From NCBI RefSeq assembly GCF_000429465.1, contig NZ_AUBX01000014.1, positions 310,001 through 374,000 of the forward strand: 64,000 nucleotides of DNA, given 5' to 3'. The translations under genes and the position numbers were made by a program. This DNA comes from Algoriphagus vanfongensis DSM 17529 (GTDB lineage: Bacteria; Bacteroidota; Bacteroidia; Cytophagales; Cyclobacteriaceae). This document shows positions 53,256-62,100 of this stretch, piece after piece; position 1 is the stretch's first letter, and the number at the start of each line of letters is the position of its first letter. The notes below the pieces were generated by a model that searched no databases, was not told the DNA's origin, and was given only the letters and a program-made list of their open reading frames with translations.

Positions 53256-55670
53256 TTAAGTTCGAATGACAGCACCTACCTCATTTTGGAAGGCCTGAAT
53301 CAATTTACTCATTGTTTTGTCAATTACCTTGTCCGTCAGGGTATTTTCCTGGTCCTGCAAGAAAAAGCTCAAAGCATAGGCTTTCTTCCCGGATTCAATT
53401 TTATCGCCTTGATAGACATCAAATACACCAATTCGCTGCAAGAGTTTTCCGCCGGCTTTTAGTGCCACTGTCTTCACCTGATCGTAGGATGTGCTTTTGT
53501 CTATTACCAGAGACAAATCTCTTCGGACTTCCGGAAATTTCGAAATCTCCTGATAACGCTTCAATCCTCCTGCTTTTTTGCAAATAAGATCCCAGTCCAG
53601 CTCGGCAAACCAAACATCCTGACGCACTTCGGCTAGCTTGAGCAGAGGCTCGTCCACCAGACCTATGATACCCAGGACTTTTTGCCCTAGCATCAACTGC
53701 AAGCCATAGGCAAATGGTGCCTTCTCAATCATGGAAACTTCGGAAACCTGGATCCCCAACTTCTCCAAAATCCGCTCTACAGTCGAGTATAGATCCGCAA
53801 AGCCAAATGGCTTGCTTGGCTCCAACCAGCTCTCAGCAGAACGCTGTCCACTGTGGAAAATTGCCAATCGACGACCTTCCTGATAGCCTGTTTCAGGTTT
53901 TTGATAAATGGTACCAAATTCAAACAGCTTCAAGTCAGTCTGACGCCTGTTGATATTACGAGCCAACACTTCCAAGCCAGAAAACAACAAGGTCTGGCGC
54001 ATCACGCCGAGGTCTTCGCTCAGTTTGTTGTAGATTTCTACATTCAAAGCCGGATCGAGATAGCCTGACTTTTCAGAATAGGATGGCTTGGTCAAGCTAT
54101 TGGTGATGATCTCACTATAACCCTGGCCTGATAGGATTTCTGAAAGCCTGTATTGAAGTTTGTTCAGGTCCTTGGCCGGATGCTCCGCCAAGTAATCGGT
54201 GTCCAGATTTTCAGAAAGCTCCACTTGATGGAATCCATGGATTCTCAAAACCTCCTCAATGATATCTGCCTCACGTGTGACATCCACGCGGTAAGGCTTC
54301 ACGATTGCTTTGAAACCAGACGCTGTCTCATCCACAACTCGGATTTCCAGAGATTCCAAGATGGATTTCACTTCGCTCGGCTCAATTGTTTTTCCAATCA
54401 GGCGGTTGATATGACCATACTCTACCTCAATCTCAAAGTCGGCAATCGGCTGAGGATACAAGTCGATGATCTCTGAGCTCACTTTCCCACCTGCGATTTC
54501 CTGAAGCAATTTCACCGCCTGCTTCAAAGCATAGACAGGCATATTGGGATCAGTTCCTCTCTCAAATCGGAAAGAAGCATCTGTCTTCAATCCATGAAAC
54601 TGAGCACCTTTTCGGATCACATCCGGAGAAAAATAAGCAGACTCCAAAAAGATGGAAGTCGTTTCGTCAGAAACTCCAGAACCGATTCCTCCGAAGATAC
54701 CTGCAATACACATTCCGCCTTTGGAATCGCAGATCATCAGTTCCTCGCCGGAAAGCTTACGCTCTTTCTCATCCAAAGTCACAAACTTGGTATCCTTTGG
54801 AAGTTTTTTAACGATGACTTTTCCTTCGGAGATTTTATCCGCATCAAAAGCATGAAGTGGCTGCCCCAAATCATGCAAGATGAAATTGGTAATGTCTACT
54901 ACATTATTGATAGGCTCCAGATCCAAGGCTTTCAAGAAATCCTGAAGCCATTGAGGGGACGGGGCAACCTTCAAGTCGCTGATTACGATTCCAGCATATC
55001 TTGGACAGTCTGCCGAATTTTCTACCTCTACAGTGATCTGAGGGCCATTTGCTTCAATCGCAATTTCTGGCTCGGCGTCGATGTTCAGATCTTTCAATAG
55101 CAAAGCTTTCAGATCTCTAGCCACTCCGATATGGGATGCGGCATCTGCTCTATTGGGAGTCAATCCGATCTCCAACACCTGATCCTGAGCCACAGGAATC
55201 AATTCAGAAGCCGGAGTACCATTCGGGAAATCCGTATCCAAAACCATAATTCCTGCATGACTGCTACCGAGCCCTAATTCGTCCTCGGCACAGATCATCC
55301 CAGCAGAAACTTGCCCACGTATTTTTGCTTTCTTGATGGTGAAAGGGTCTCCTTCAGAAGGGTAAAGTGTAGCTCCTACTGTCGCTACCAATACTTTTTG
55401 TCCTTGAGCCACATTAGGCGCACCACACACAATCTGTGATGGCTCTTCAGCTCCAATATCCACCGTAGTCAGGCTGAGCTTGTCGGCATCAGGATGTTTG
55501 ACACATGTCAGTACCTCCCCGATCACAATTCCTTCCAGCCCACCAAGAATAGATATGTACTCTTCTATCCCTTCTACTTCTAGCCCGGACTGAGTCAGCA
55601 AGGCTGCGATCTGCTCGGAATCTTCTTGAAGAGGGATATATTTTTTTAATCGATTGATTGAAATTTTCAT
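53256..55670 (-). CDS. pheT: Phenylalanine-tRNA ligase beta subunit
   Basis: An aminoacyl-tRNA synthetase subunit of 804 residues. The start at 55670 (MKISINRLKKYIPL) matches the family N-terminus; the frame extends to 55715 with unlikely sequence. A tRNA-binding domain (residues about 40-150, VIGEVLTCVKHPDADKLSLTTVD) is followed by the B3/B4 region (GLTPNRADAASHIGVARDLKAL) and B5 (DIIEEVLRIHGFHQVE). The catalytic-like core and the C-terminal anticodon-binding FDX-ACB domain (FPEVRRDLSLVIDKSTSYDQV) complete it. No pheS is in the window, as is usual when the genes are split. Confidence 0.97.
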   Translation of the reverse strand: MKISINRLKKYIPLQEDSEQIAALLTQSGLEVEGIEEYISILGGLEGIVIGEVLTCVKHPDADKLSLTTVDIGAEEPSQIVCGAPNVAQGQKVLVATVGATLYPSEGDPFTIKKAKIRGQVSAGMICAEDELGLGSSHAGIMVLDTDFPNGTPASELIPVAQDQVLEIGLTPNRADAASHIGVARDLKALLLKDLNIDAEPEIAIEANGPQITVEVENSADCPRYAGIVISDLKVAPSPQWLQDFLKALDLEPINNVVDITNFILHDLGQPLHAFDADKISEGKVIVKKLPKDTKFVTLDEKERKLSGEELMICDSKGGMCIAGIFGGIGSGVSDETTSIFLESAYFSPDVIRKGAQFHGLKTDASFRFERGTDPNMPVYALKQAVKLLQEIAGGKVSSEIIDLYPQPIADFEIEVEYGHINRLIGKTIEPSEVKSILESLEIRVVDETASGFKAIVKPYRVDVTREADIIEEVLRIHGFHQVELSENLDTDYLAEHPAKDLNKLQYRLSEILSGQGYSEIITNSLTKPSYSEKSGYLDPALNVEIYNKLSEDLGVMRQTLLFSGLEVLARNINRRQTDLKLFEFGTIYQKPETGYQEGRRLAIFHSGQRSAESWLEPSKPFGFADLYSTVERILEKLGIQVSEVSMIEKAPFAYGLQLMLGQKVLGIIGLVDEPLLKLAEVRQDVWFAELDWDLICKKAGGLKRYQEISKFPEVRRDLSLVIDKSTSYDQVKTVALKAGGKLLQRIGVFDVYQGDKIESGKKAYALSFFLQDQENTLTDKVIDKTMSKLIQAFQNEVGAVIRT

Positions 55671-55711
55671 AGACTTCTTGGGTTTGGCCAAAAACCATAT
55701 TGGCCAGATAA

Positions 55712-55740
55712 ACAAAAGGGGTTCGAAAACCCCATTTTAC
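55712..55740 (-). terminator. Terminator between DUF1684 gene and pheT
   Basis: AAAAGGGGTT (55714-55723) pairs with AACCCC(A)TTTT (55728-55738) around CGAA. The leftward transcript has a T-rich tail. It would separate the DUF1684 gene from pheT. Confidence 0.8.
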
Positions 55741-55785
55741 CTCAAAATGCTTACAAATTTAACAGATTTGGCACAGCCTTACAGG

Positions 55786-56403
55786 CTATTTATCGTAATT
55801 TTTCTCTCCTGCGGCTATAGAAATGTTCAAAACATTCTCTCTCGGCGGCAGGGGGCATGCATAGTCGGGATTATACGCACAGTAGGGATTGTAAGCCAGA
55901 TTAAAATCAATGGTAATAGACGACTTGCCATCTTGCCTCGCATTGATATAGCGACCACCTCCATAAGTCTCCCTTCCACTGGTCTCATCTGCAAAAGCCA
56001 AAAAGAAATTGCGCTTATCCACCTCATCGACAGACTGAAGCAATAGGAGCCGGTTGGTTTTCCCATTCAGCTCAAACTCCGCCCAAGAATGCTCCGTATA
56101 GCGCTCGACGCTTCCATCAGTCATCGGTACCTCCCTGATTTTCTTGGACTCATCTTCTACCAGTCTCGCCTTGACTTTGTAAGTCGGGTCGATTGGATAA
56201 AAATCAAGCTCTTTAAACTCTTTCTTTTGCGCATCCGAAAGTGGAGAATCGATATTGTATCGGATAAACTTATACTGCCTTTCCCGCTCTGCTTCTATTT
56301 TTTCCTGATATACCTCTGGACTATCTGCACTAGTCAACATATAAGCGACAGCGGCAAAAACCACCAAAGAAACCAGAATAAGTAAGATGTGATTTGTCTT
56401 CAT
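55786..56403 (-). CDS. DUF1684-family membrane-anchored protein
   Basis: A protein of 205 residues from the ATG at 56403. An N-terminal hydrophobic anchor (NHILLILVSLVVFAAVAYMLT) is followed by a soluble domain with YNIDSPLSDAQKKEFKELDFYPIDPTYKVKARL. The C-terminal family signature is GGGRYINARQDGKSSITIDFNLAYNPYCAYNPDYACPLPPRENVLNISI, which is characteristic of DUF1684. Function is unknown in general. Singly transcribed on the minus strand with a terminator after it. Confidence 0.88.
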   Translation of the reverse strand: MKTNHILLILVSLVVFAAVAYMLTSADSPEVYQEKIEAERERQYKFIRYNIDSPLSDAQKKEFKELDFYPIDPTYKVKARLVEDESKKIREVPMTDGSVERYTEHSWAEFELNGKTNRLLLLQSVDEVDKRNFFLAFADETSGRETYGGGRYINARQDGKSSITIDFNLAYNPYCAYNPDYACPLPPRENVLNISIAAGEKNYDK

Positions 56404-56530
56404 GAATGAATTTGGATGCTCTTCCCGCCCCATGAAACAGGAGATTGATTCAAATTATTTCCAAAAATACAATCAATCCGCAAACTGCCCGATTATTTGG
56501 GAAAAACTCTACCCCTCTCCAATTCAATCT

Positions 56531-56600
56531 TGACTCCTGATTTTTAAATCTTGATCCTTGGTTCTTAACTCTCGGCTCTTGACTCTTGGCTCATAGTTCT
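56531..56600. repeat. Degenerate 7-bp tandem repeat, ten units
   Basis: Ten in-register heptads fill 56531-56600 exactly: TGACTCC, TGATTTT, TAAATCT, TGATCCT, TGGTTCT, TAACTCT, CGGCTCT, TGACTCT, TGGCTCA, TAGTTCT. The array ends on the TAG stop of radC (56599-56601). Confidence 0.85.
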
Positions 56601-57294
56601 ACAGAATCCCTTCGTCCGCAAAACTGAAATAACCCGAATCTGCAAAAATCACATGATCCAGCACTGGCAAATCCATCGCTCTCCCCACCTCCACGAGACT
56701 TTTGGTCAGTCTTCTGTCCTGGTCAGAAGGCGTCAAAGAACCACTGGGATGGTTGTGCACGAGAATCATGGACTGTGCCAAATGCTCCAGCGCCACTTTG
56801 AAGACGATCTTTGCATCGACTACAGTGCCCGATGTACCTCCCTGAGAGATGAGATGTTTTTTCATCACCTGATTGGTCCGCGTGAGGAGTAAAATATAAA
56901 AATGCTCCACCCGCTCATCGTACAGCTCCGGCTTCATCAGCTCATAGACATCCTGAGAACTGGTGATTTTCGCCTTTTTTTGAGGCTCGACTTCTTTTCT
57001 TCTTCTCCCAAGCTCCAGAGCAGATACAATGCTGATGGCTTTGGCCTCGCCAATTCCTTTGAATTTTTTCAAGTCCTGAATACTCATCTTGGCCAAAAGT
57101 GATAAATCGTGTCCCACCGAAGCCAAGATATGCTTGCTAAGATCCACTGCACTCAGGGACGGTGTTCCTGATCCGATGAGAATAGCGATAAGCTCAGCAT
57201 CCGAGAGCACCGACTTTCCTTTGAGCAGGAGCTTTTCACGGGGACGGTCTTCTTCAGCCAATTGACTGATTTTGAGAGAGGAATAATTTTCCAT
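56599..57294 (-). CDS. radC: RadC-like JAB-domain protein
   Basis: A protein of 231 residues from the ATG at 57294. An N-terminal helix-hairpin-helix part (LKKFKGIGEAKAISIVSALELGRR) precedes a JAB/MPN metallopeptidase-like domain. That domain carries the zinc motif LVHNHPSGSLTPSDQD near its middle and the start YILLLTRTNQVMKKHLISQGGTSGTVVD. The name DNA repair protein is historical and its function is uncertain. Its stop codon falls within the heptad array that follows. Confidence 0.9.
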   Translation of the reverse strand: MENYSSLKISQLAEEDRPREKLLLKGKSVLSDAELIAILIGSGTPSLSAVDLSKHILASVGHDLSLLAKMSIQDLKKFKGIGEAKAISIVSALELGRRRKEVEPQKKAKITSSQDVYELMKPELYDERVEHFYILLLTRTNQVMKKHLISQGGTSGTVVDAKIVFKVALEHLAQSMILVHNHPSGSLTPSDQDRRLTKSLVEVGRAMDLPVLDHVIFADSGYFSFADEGIL

Positions 57295-57346
57295 AGGTCT
57301 GCCATTAAAAAATACTTCCCTCAATTTATTGAGCTTTGGGCATAAA

Positions 57347-57371
57347 AAAAACCCCGTAGAACGGGGTTTTT
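57347..57371 (-). terminator. Terminator of rpsT
   Basis: AAAAACCCCGT (57347-57357) pairs with ACGGGGTTTTT (57361-57371) around AGA. The flanking A-run gives a T-run on the leftward transcript. Confidence 0.92.
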
Positions 57372-57392
57372 ACTGAAATCTTGTTTCAGGGA

Positions 57393-57647
57393 TTAACCAA
57401 GTGCGTTGACAAACTTAGCCAATCTTGATTTTTTGTTATTAGCGTTGTTTTTGTGAATCACATTTTTCTTCGCCAATTTATCCAACATAGCAGATACTTT
57501 CTTGTACAATTCTGTCGCTTCTACTTTATCAGTAGTAGCTTTCAGTCTTTTGATGAAAGTTCTAGTAGTCTTGGCTTGATATCTGTTTCTCAAACGCTTC
57601 GCTTCGTTTGCACGAATTCTCTTAAGAGCTGATTTGTGATTTGCCAT
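57393..57647 (-). CDS. rpsT: 30S ribosomal protein S20
   Basis: A basic, helical protein of 84 residues. It opens [34 protein letters not shown] and ends [22 protein letters not shown], matching S20 throughout. It binds 16S rRNA early in assembly. Monocistronic, with a recognisable promoter about 50 bp upstream and a strong terminator. Confidence 0.97.
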   Translation of the reverse strand: MANHKSALKRIRANEAKRLRNRYQAKTTRTFIKRLKATTDKVEATELYKKVSAMLDKLAKKNVIHKNNANNKKSRLAKFVNALG

Positions 57648-57697
57648 ATCTTGATTTTAATAAAGTTCTTTACGTTCCCCTATTCCGAATTGGAGTG

Positions 57698-57729
57698 CAA
57701 AGTTATTGTAAATAATTAATACTGCCAAA
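57698..57729 (-). promoter_or_regulatory. Bacteroidota-type promoter of rpsT
   Basis: On the minus strand, TTTG (57729-57726) is followed after 20 nt by TAACTTTG (57705-57698), a perfect match to the TTTG ... TAnnTTTG consensus of the primary sigma factor of this phylum. The start of transcription would be about 57690, giving a leader of about 43 nt. Confidence 0.85.
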
Positions 57730-57858
57730 GGAATTAAAAACATTCCGTTGTCAACAGGGATTTTTTGGAAAGCAAAATTTTAGATTTACTCCACCCAGAA
57801 GGCAAAGATACTGCGAATACAGGCTTTATTGGCAATTTTATTCTGATTAAATTTAAAA

Positions 57859-58779
57859 ATGAAGATTTTTGTCCTTTCGGTTTTTTATATAGCATTTTTC
57901 ATTTTTCAGCCATTTTTCTGGGGATTCTATGCTCATTCCCTGATCAATCGGCTCGCTGTCTTTGCCTTACCACCCGAATTAATTTCATTTTACAAACCTC
58001 ATATACAATATATTACTGAGAAAGCAGTCAACCCCGACCGGCGGAGGTATGCAGTCATCGGAGAAGCCGAAAAACACTACATAGACCTCGATCATTACTC
58101 GGATTCACTCCCGGTTTATTGGAATGAGGCGGTCGAAAAATATGGAGAAGACAGTCTCCGAGCCAATGGAATTGGACCTTGGGCGGCCTATTTTACTTTT
58201 CTCAATCTGACGAAAGCCATGCAGGAGAAAAATCAAACTGCAATTCTCAGACTTTCGGCAGATCTTGGGCATTACCTCGCAGATCTGAATGTTCCGCTCC
58301 ACACCACCAAAAATTACAACGGCCAACTGACAGGTCAGGAAGGCATCCATGGTTTCTGGGAAAGCAGAATTCCAGAAATTCAAGCCACCGACTATTCTCT
58401 TTGGATAGGAAAAGCTGAATATGTAGACAAACCACAGCAGGCGATTTGGGAAGCAGTTTACCACGCCCATCACCAGGTGGATTCGGTTTTATTGATCGAA
58501 AGAACACTTTCCGAAGAGTTTCCCCCAGATCAAAAATTCAGTTTCGAAGAGCGAAATCGACTGACTGTGCGAGTCTATTCCAGAGAATTTTCCGAAGCCT
58601 ACGCCATCAAGCTGGACGGAATGATCGAGCGGCAGATGAAGCGCAGCATCAAACTAATCGCCGACTTCTGGTACACCGCTTGGATCAATGCAGGGCAACC
58701 GGACCTGAAGGGTTTAGAGGCAATGGGAATGGAGGAAGAAGCCTTGGAGGAAGGGAATTTGAAAGTGAGAGATCATTGA
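57859..58779 (+). CDS. Zinc-dependent phospholipase C / S1-P1 nuclease-like protein
   Basis: A protein of 306 residues with an N-terminal hydrophobic signal (FVLSVFYIAFFIFQPFFWGF). A His-rich alpha-helical core follows, with WGFYAHSLINRLAV, YIDLDHYSDS, LSADLGHYLADLNVPLHTTKNYNGQ, and HGFWESRIPE supplying the Trp, His and Asp zinc ligands of the PLC/nuclease fold. Annotations of this kind are usually by fold only, and whether it cleaves phospholipids or nucleic acids is unknown. It probably acts outside the cytoplasm. Its stop is immediately followed by a 49-bp heptad array. Confidence 0.82.
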   Translation: MKIFVLSVFYIAFFIFQPFFWGFYAHSLINRLAVFALPPELISFYKPHIQYITEKAVNPDRRRYAVIGEAEKHYIDLDHYSDSLPVYWNEAVEKYGEDSLRANGIGPWAAYFTFLNLTKAMQEKNQTAILRLSADLGHYLADLNVPLHTTKNYNGQLTGQEGIHGFWESRIPEIQATDYSLWIGKAEYVDKPQQAIWEAVYHAHHQVDSVLLIERTLSEEFPPDQKFSFEERNRLTVRVYSREFSEAYAIKLDGMIERQMKRSIKLIADFWYTAWINAGQPDLKGLEAMGMEEEALEEGNLKVRDH

Positions 58780-58856
58780 AAAAGCTGAAATCTTAAAATC
58801 TAAATAGTGAAACATAAATCCCAGTCTAATGGATCGAGATCTGAAATCTAGAACCA
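58780..58856. repeat. 7-bp tandem repeat filling the gap to the four-helix gene and entering it
   Basis: Seven heptads (AAAAGCT, GAAATCT, TAAAATC, TAAATAG, TGAAACA, TAAATCC, CAGTCTA) occupy 58780-58828, exactly the space between one stop codon and the next start codon. Four more in the same register (ATGGATC, GAGATCT, GAAATCT, AGAACCA) form the first codons of the downstream gene. Confidence 0.78.
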
Positions 58857-59179
58857 AATTATTTGCTTTGGCAATCATCAAACTTGTCTCTGACCTCCCT
58901 AAAAACACGGTAGGTTATGAACTTGGAAAACAAGTTTTAAGATCCGGAACTTCAATTGGTGCCAATTATCGCTCCTCTCAAAGAGGACGATCAAGAGCTG
59001 AATTTATTTCCAAACTCTCAATAGTACAGGAAGAAGCTGATGAAACAGTCTTTTGGCTAGAATTAATCAAAGAGAGTCAAATATCTGAAGAAGGACTGAT
59101 TTCCACTCTTATCAAGGAAGCAAATGAGTTAACCGCAATTTTTACTCCCATGGTCATCAATGCCAAAAAGAACACTTAA
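58829..59179 (+). CDS. Four-helix-bundle protein (S23/IVP family)
   Basis: A protein of 116 residues of the family originally seen in intervening sequences of 23S rRNA genes. Typical features are FALAIIKLVSDLPKNTVGYELGKQVLRSGTSIGANYRSSQRGRSRAEFISKLSIVQEEADETVFWLELI. No rRNA is nearby, as is common for free-standing copies in this phylum. Its N-terminus (MDRDLKSRTK) is encoded by heptad-repeat sequence, and another array follows its stop, so the gene sits between repeats like a cassette. Function unknown; nucleic-acid binding is suspected for the family. Confidence 0.9.
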   Translation: MDRDLKSRTKLFALAIIKLVSDLPKNTVGYELGKQVLRSGTSIGANYRSSQRGRSRAEFISKLSIVQEEADETVFWLELIKESQISEEGLISTLIKEANELTAIFTPMVINAKKNT

Positions 59180-59194
59180 CTGATCACTCTTTTT

Positions 59195-59229
59195 TTCAGA
59201 TTTCAAAATTTAGCTTTCAGATTTTAGGT
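59195..59229. repeat. 7-bp tandem repeat at the 3' end of the aminotransferase gene
   Basis: Five heptads (TTCAGAT, TTCAAAA, TTTAGCT, TTCAGAT, TTTAGGT) run from 59195 to 59229. They cross the TAA stop of the aminotransferase gene and encode its last residues (YLKSES). On the minus strand they match the GAAATCT-type units at 58780. Confidence 0.72.
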
Positions 59230-60520
59230 ACCGCTTAATCGCCTCTCCAAGCCTCCTAAAAGTATCCTTAAACACCTCCTCTTTTTCCTCCAACAATGTC
59301 ACTCGGAAACCTCTCAAGTCTGAGCAGAAGGAGGAAATCGGAACGACGCAGATTCGCTCAGCTACCAGCAAATAATAAACAAATCGCTTGTCCAGTGGCA
59401 TCGTCGGGTCAGCAGTCCATGCCTCCACCAAAGCTTGCAAGCGAGGGTCATCGACTTCCAACTTTTGCGCGGAATGTAATACCCCCTCATCAAATACAAT
59501 GGTATTATAAAACGCCCCTTGGGTAGGATTGAATTTGATCCCAGGAATATCACCCAAAATCTCGGTCATCCATTCGCTTCGTTTGCCAATAGCCTCATTG
59601 GCTTCTGCGCGATAGGCATGATAGGCGGGATGAGACATAATCCTCGGAATGGCCAGCTGAGGCAAAATCGTGGAGCAAACCTCAATCATCTTCGCATTTT
59701 CCAAAGTCTGACAAAGCTTCGAAAACTCCGTGGATGACTCTCTATTATAAAACTCCATCCAGCCACAGCGTGCTCCTGGCCAAGGAAACTCCTTGGAAAT
59801 CCCCTTCAAAGAAATAGCAGGCCTATCTCCCAAAACCTCCGCAAGGGCCACTGCTTTGATCCCATTATAGGTGATGTTTTGATAGATCTCATCGACAATC
59901 AAAAGCAAATTAAATTCTTCCGCAATCTTGACAAACCCTTCCAAAACCTCTCGCGGATAAACCATCCCAGTCGGATTATCAGGATTGATGATCAGGATCC
60001 CGACGATCGATGGATTATATCGCACCTTGAGATAGAGGTCTTCCATATCGGGAAGCCATTGATTGTCCGGATCGAGTTTGTAGGTAATCGGCGCGGTATT
60101 GGCATGAGCTGCCTCTGCCGAACTGTGAGTAGAATAGGCCGGAGAGGGACCGATTATACGGGCTGTGGGCACCAAAAACTGATACAATTTGGCAATTGCA
60201 TCGCCCAAACCATTAAAGAAAAGAATATCCTCAGCGGTGATCTGATTTCCTCCCAAACTATTATTGAGCTCGGCCAGATACTTCCTTGTTTCCAAAACTC
60301 CTTTGGAGTCGGCATAGCCGTAGGTTTTGTCGTCTTTGAGCAAATCAGCGATGATTTCCTTCATCCAAGCAGGTACTTTATTGTTCTTTTGGATAGGGTC
60401 TCCGATATTTTCCCAAGTCATGGGATAGCCCAAAGCTTCGATTTGGCGGGCTTTTTTTACGATTCCTCGGATTTCGTAGGAAAGCTCCTCCGCTCCGGGT
60501 CTAAGCAGCAACTGTCGCAT
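59210..60520 (-). CDS. Class I/II pyridoxal-phosphate aminotransferase
   Basis: A PLP enzyme of 436 residues from the ATG at 60520 (MRQLLLRPGAEEL); the frame extends to 60553. Core motifs are FFNGLGDAIAKLYQFL, IINPDNPTGMVYPREVLEGF, LIVDEIYQNITYNG and the PLP lysine in SLKGISKEFPWPGARCGWMEF. The C-terminal Arg lies in RGFRVTLLEEKEEVF. It looks like the alanine/aspartate-type aminotransferases of Bacteroidota; substrate unknown. Its 3' end overlaps a heptad array. Confidence 0.9.
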   Translation of the reverse strand: MRQLLLRPGAEELSYEIRGIVKKARQIEALGYPMTWENIGDPIQKNNKVPAWMKEIIADLLKDDKTYGYADSKGVLETRKYLAELNNSLGGNQITAEDILFFNGLGDAIAKLYQFLVPTARIIGPSPAYSTHSSAEAAHANTAPITYKLDPDNQWLPDMEDLYLKVRYNPSIVGILIINPDNPTGMVYPREVLEGFVKIAEEFNLLLIVDEIYQNITYNGIKAVALAEVLGDRPAISLKGISKEFPWPGARCGWMEFYNRESSTEFSKLCQTLENAKMIEVCSTILPQLAIPRIMSHPAYHAYRAEANEAIGKRSEWMTEILGDIPGIKFNPTQGAFYNTIVFDEGVLHSAQKLEVDDPRLQALVEAWTADPTMPLDKRFVYYLLVAERICVVPISSFCSDLRGFRVTLLEEKEEVFKDTFRRLGEAIKRYLKSES

Positions 60521-60687
60521 AGGTTTGGAAGGTTTGCAAAAATCAAGGTACAAAGAAAGGAAAAAGCAAATGAAAATATGCCTCTCGGGATTTTTTCAAA
60601 AAGTTTAACCGCAAAATTGCTCACTTCAACAATGCTTTCTTTTTTTGTAAGCTTTTACACCCAAATTTCTTCTCCATCCACACTCCT

Positions 60688-62100
60688 ATGACTCAACGAA
60701 ATCTCGTCCTCATTTTTGCCTTACTTACAATTTTTTTGAATCCTAAAATTAGCTTTGGTCAGAATTCACCCGAAAAACCACATTACAACTTAGTCCTCAT
60801 CGTAGCCGATGATCTGGGATATGGAGATCTAGGATACACTGGAAGCACCCAGATCAAAACTCCCAATATTGACAGACTGGCAAAAACTGGAATTGAATTT
60901 ACCCAGGGCTATGTATCTTCAGCTGTGTGCAGCCCATCTCGGGCAGGCCTGATCACAGGAGTCAATCAGGTGGAATTTGGGCATGATAATAACCTTGCAG
61001 AAAACCAACCCGGCTTTGATCCTGAATATCTCGGAATGCCTCTTTCGCAGAAAACTCTCCCAGACCTCCTCAAGCCTCATGGCTATGTCAGTGGACTGAT
61101 CGGCAAATGGCATTTGGGAAAAGAGCCCCAGTTCCATCCTTTGAAAAGGGGTTTCGATGAATTCTGGGGCTATACCGGCGGAGGCCATGACTATTTCGAA
61201 GCGCTACCCGACGGCAAAGGATACAAGGAACCGATCGAAAGCAATTTCAAAACTCCTGCTCCACTCACCTACATCACGGACGATGTGGGAAATGAAAGTG
61301 TGGATTTTATCCGAAGACATCGCGACGACCCCTTCTTTCTTTTTGCCTCCTTCAATGCGCCACATACACCTATGCAAGCCTTGGAGGAAGACTTAGCTCT
61401 GTATCAAAATATTCCTGACAAAAAGCGTAGAACCTATGCTGCGATGATCCATCGCCTTGATATCAATGTGGAAAAAATCTTGGCGGCATTGGATGAAAAT
61501 GGAGTTCGGGAAAACACGCTAGTTGTATTCATCAGTGACAATGGAGGCCCGACAGACAGCAATGCCTCGATCAATGCACCCTATCGTGGACAAAAAGGCA
61601 TTTTGTTGGAAGGCGGAATCCACGTTCCATTTATCTTTAATTTTCCTGCAAAATATCCATCAGGACTCGTCTCCGAGCAAACCGTTTCTTCTCTTGATAT
61701 TGTCCCGACTTTCCTAAGCCTTGCGAGCGAAGGAACCGCTTCTATGGATGAATTTTCTGGAATTGACTTGACTCCGTTCCTGACAGGAACCCAAGTAACA
61801 GCTAAGACCAGAGAGATCAAATGGAAATTCACCATCAGCAGAGCCATTCGTGAAGGGGACTGGAAACTTGTCAGTGTTCCGGATCGCTTGCCGATGCTCT
61901 ACAATCTTTCGACAGATCCGTCCGAACTCAACAATGTAGCACTGGAAAATGTAGAAATCACCCAGCGTCTGATGAAAAAACTGGGAGATTGGGAAGTAAG
62001 CCTTCCCCACCCTATGTTTTTGGAAGGAGCTCAGTGGAGAAAAAGACAGCTCAGTCTCTATGACTTCACCTATCAATTGACTCAACCACGGACAAACTAA
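60688..62100 (+). CDS. Secreted sulfatase (S1 family)
   Basis: An exported sulfatase of 470 residues. After a signal peptide (about residues 1-24), the metal site begins NLVLIVADDLGYGDLGYTG. The activation motif AVCSPSRAGLITG carries C81, the Cys to be converted to formylglycine. GLIGKWHLGKEP, HTPMQAL and VFISDNGGP complete the active site. It could desulfate algal or marine polysaccharides, and such a sulfatase is unusual next to a plant-type pectin locus. No formylglycine-generating enzyme is encoded in the window, so activation must come from elsewhere. Confidence 0.93.
   Translation: MTQRNLVLIFALLTIFLNPKISFGQNSPEKPHYNLVLIVADDLGYGDLGYTGSTQIKTPNIDRLAKTGIEFTQGYVSSAVCSPSRAGLITGVNQVEFGHDNNLAENQPGFDPEYLGMPLSQKTLPDLLKPHGYVSGLIGKWHLGKEPQFHPLKRGFDEFWGYTGGGHDYFEALPDGKGYKEPIESNFKTPAPLTYITDDVGNESVDFIRRHRDDPFFLFASFNAPHTPMQALEEDLALYQNIPDKKRRTYAAMIHRLDINVEKILAALDENGVRENTLVVFISDNGGPTDSNASINAPYRGQKGILLEGGIHVPFIFNFPAKYPSGLVSEQTVSSLDIVPTFLSLASEGTASMDEFSGIDLTPFLTGTQVTAKTREIKWKFTISRAIREGDWKLVSVPDRLPMLYNLSTDPSELNNVALENVEITQRLMKKLGDWEVSLPHPMFLEGAQWRKRQLSLYDFTYQLTQPRTN

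Noticed and set aside
55685-55706. Inverted repeat TGGCCAA / TTGGCCA just upstream of pheT, considered as a T-box or attenuator
   Set aside because: Only a 7-bp stem with an 8-base loop and no leader peptide or T-box landmarks; a real terminator lies next to it.
59879-60691. A 270-residue plus-strand frame
   Set aside because: Antisense to the aminotransferase with its PLP lysine motif, and it lacks any recognisable domain.
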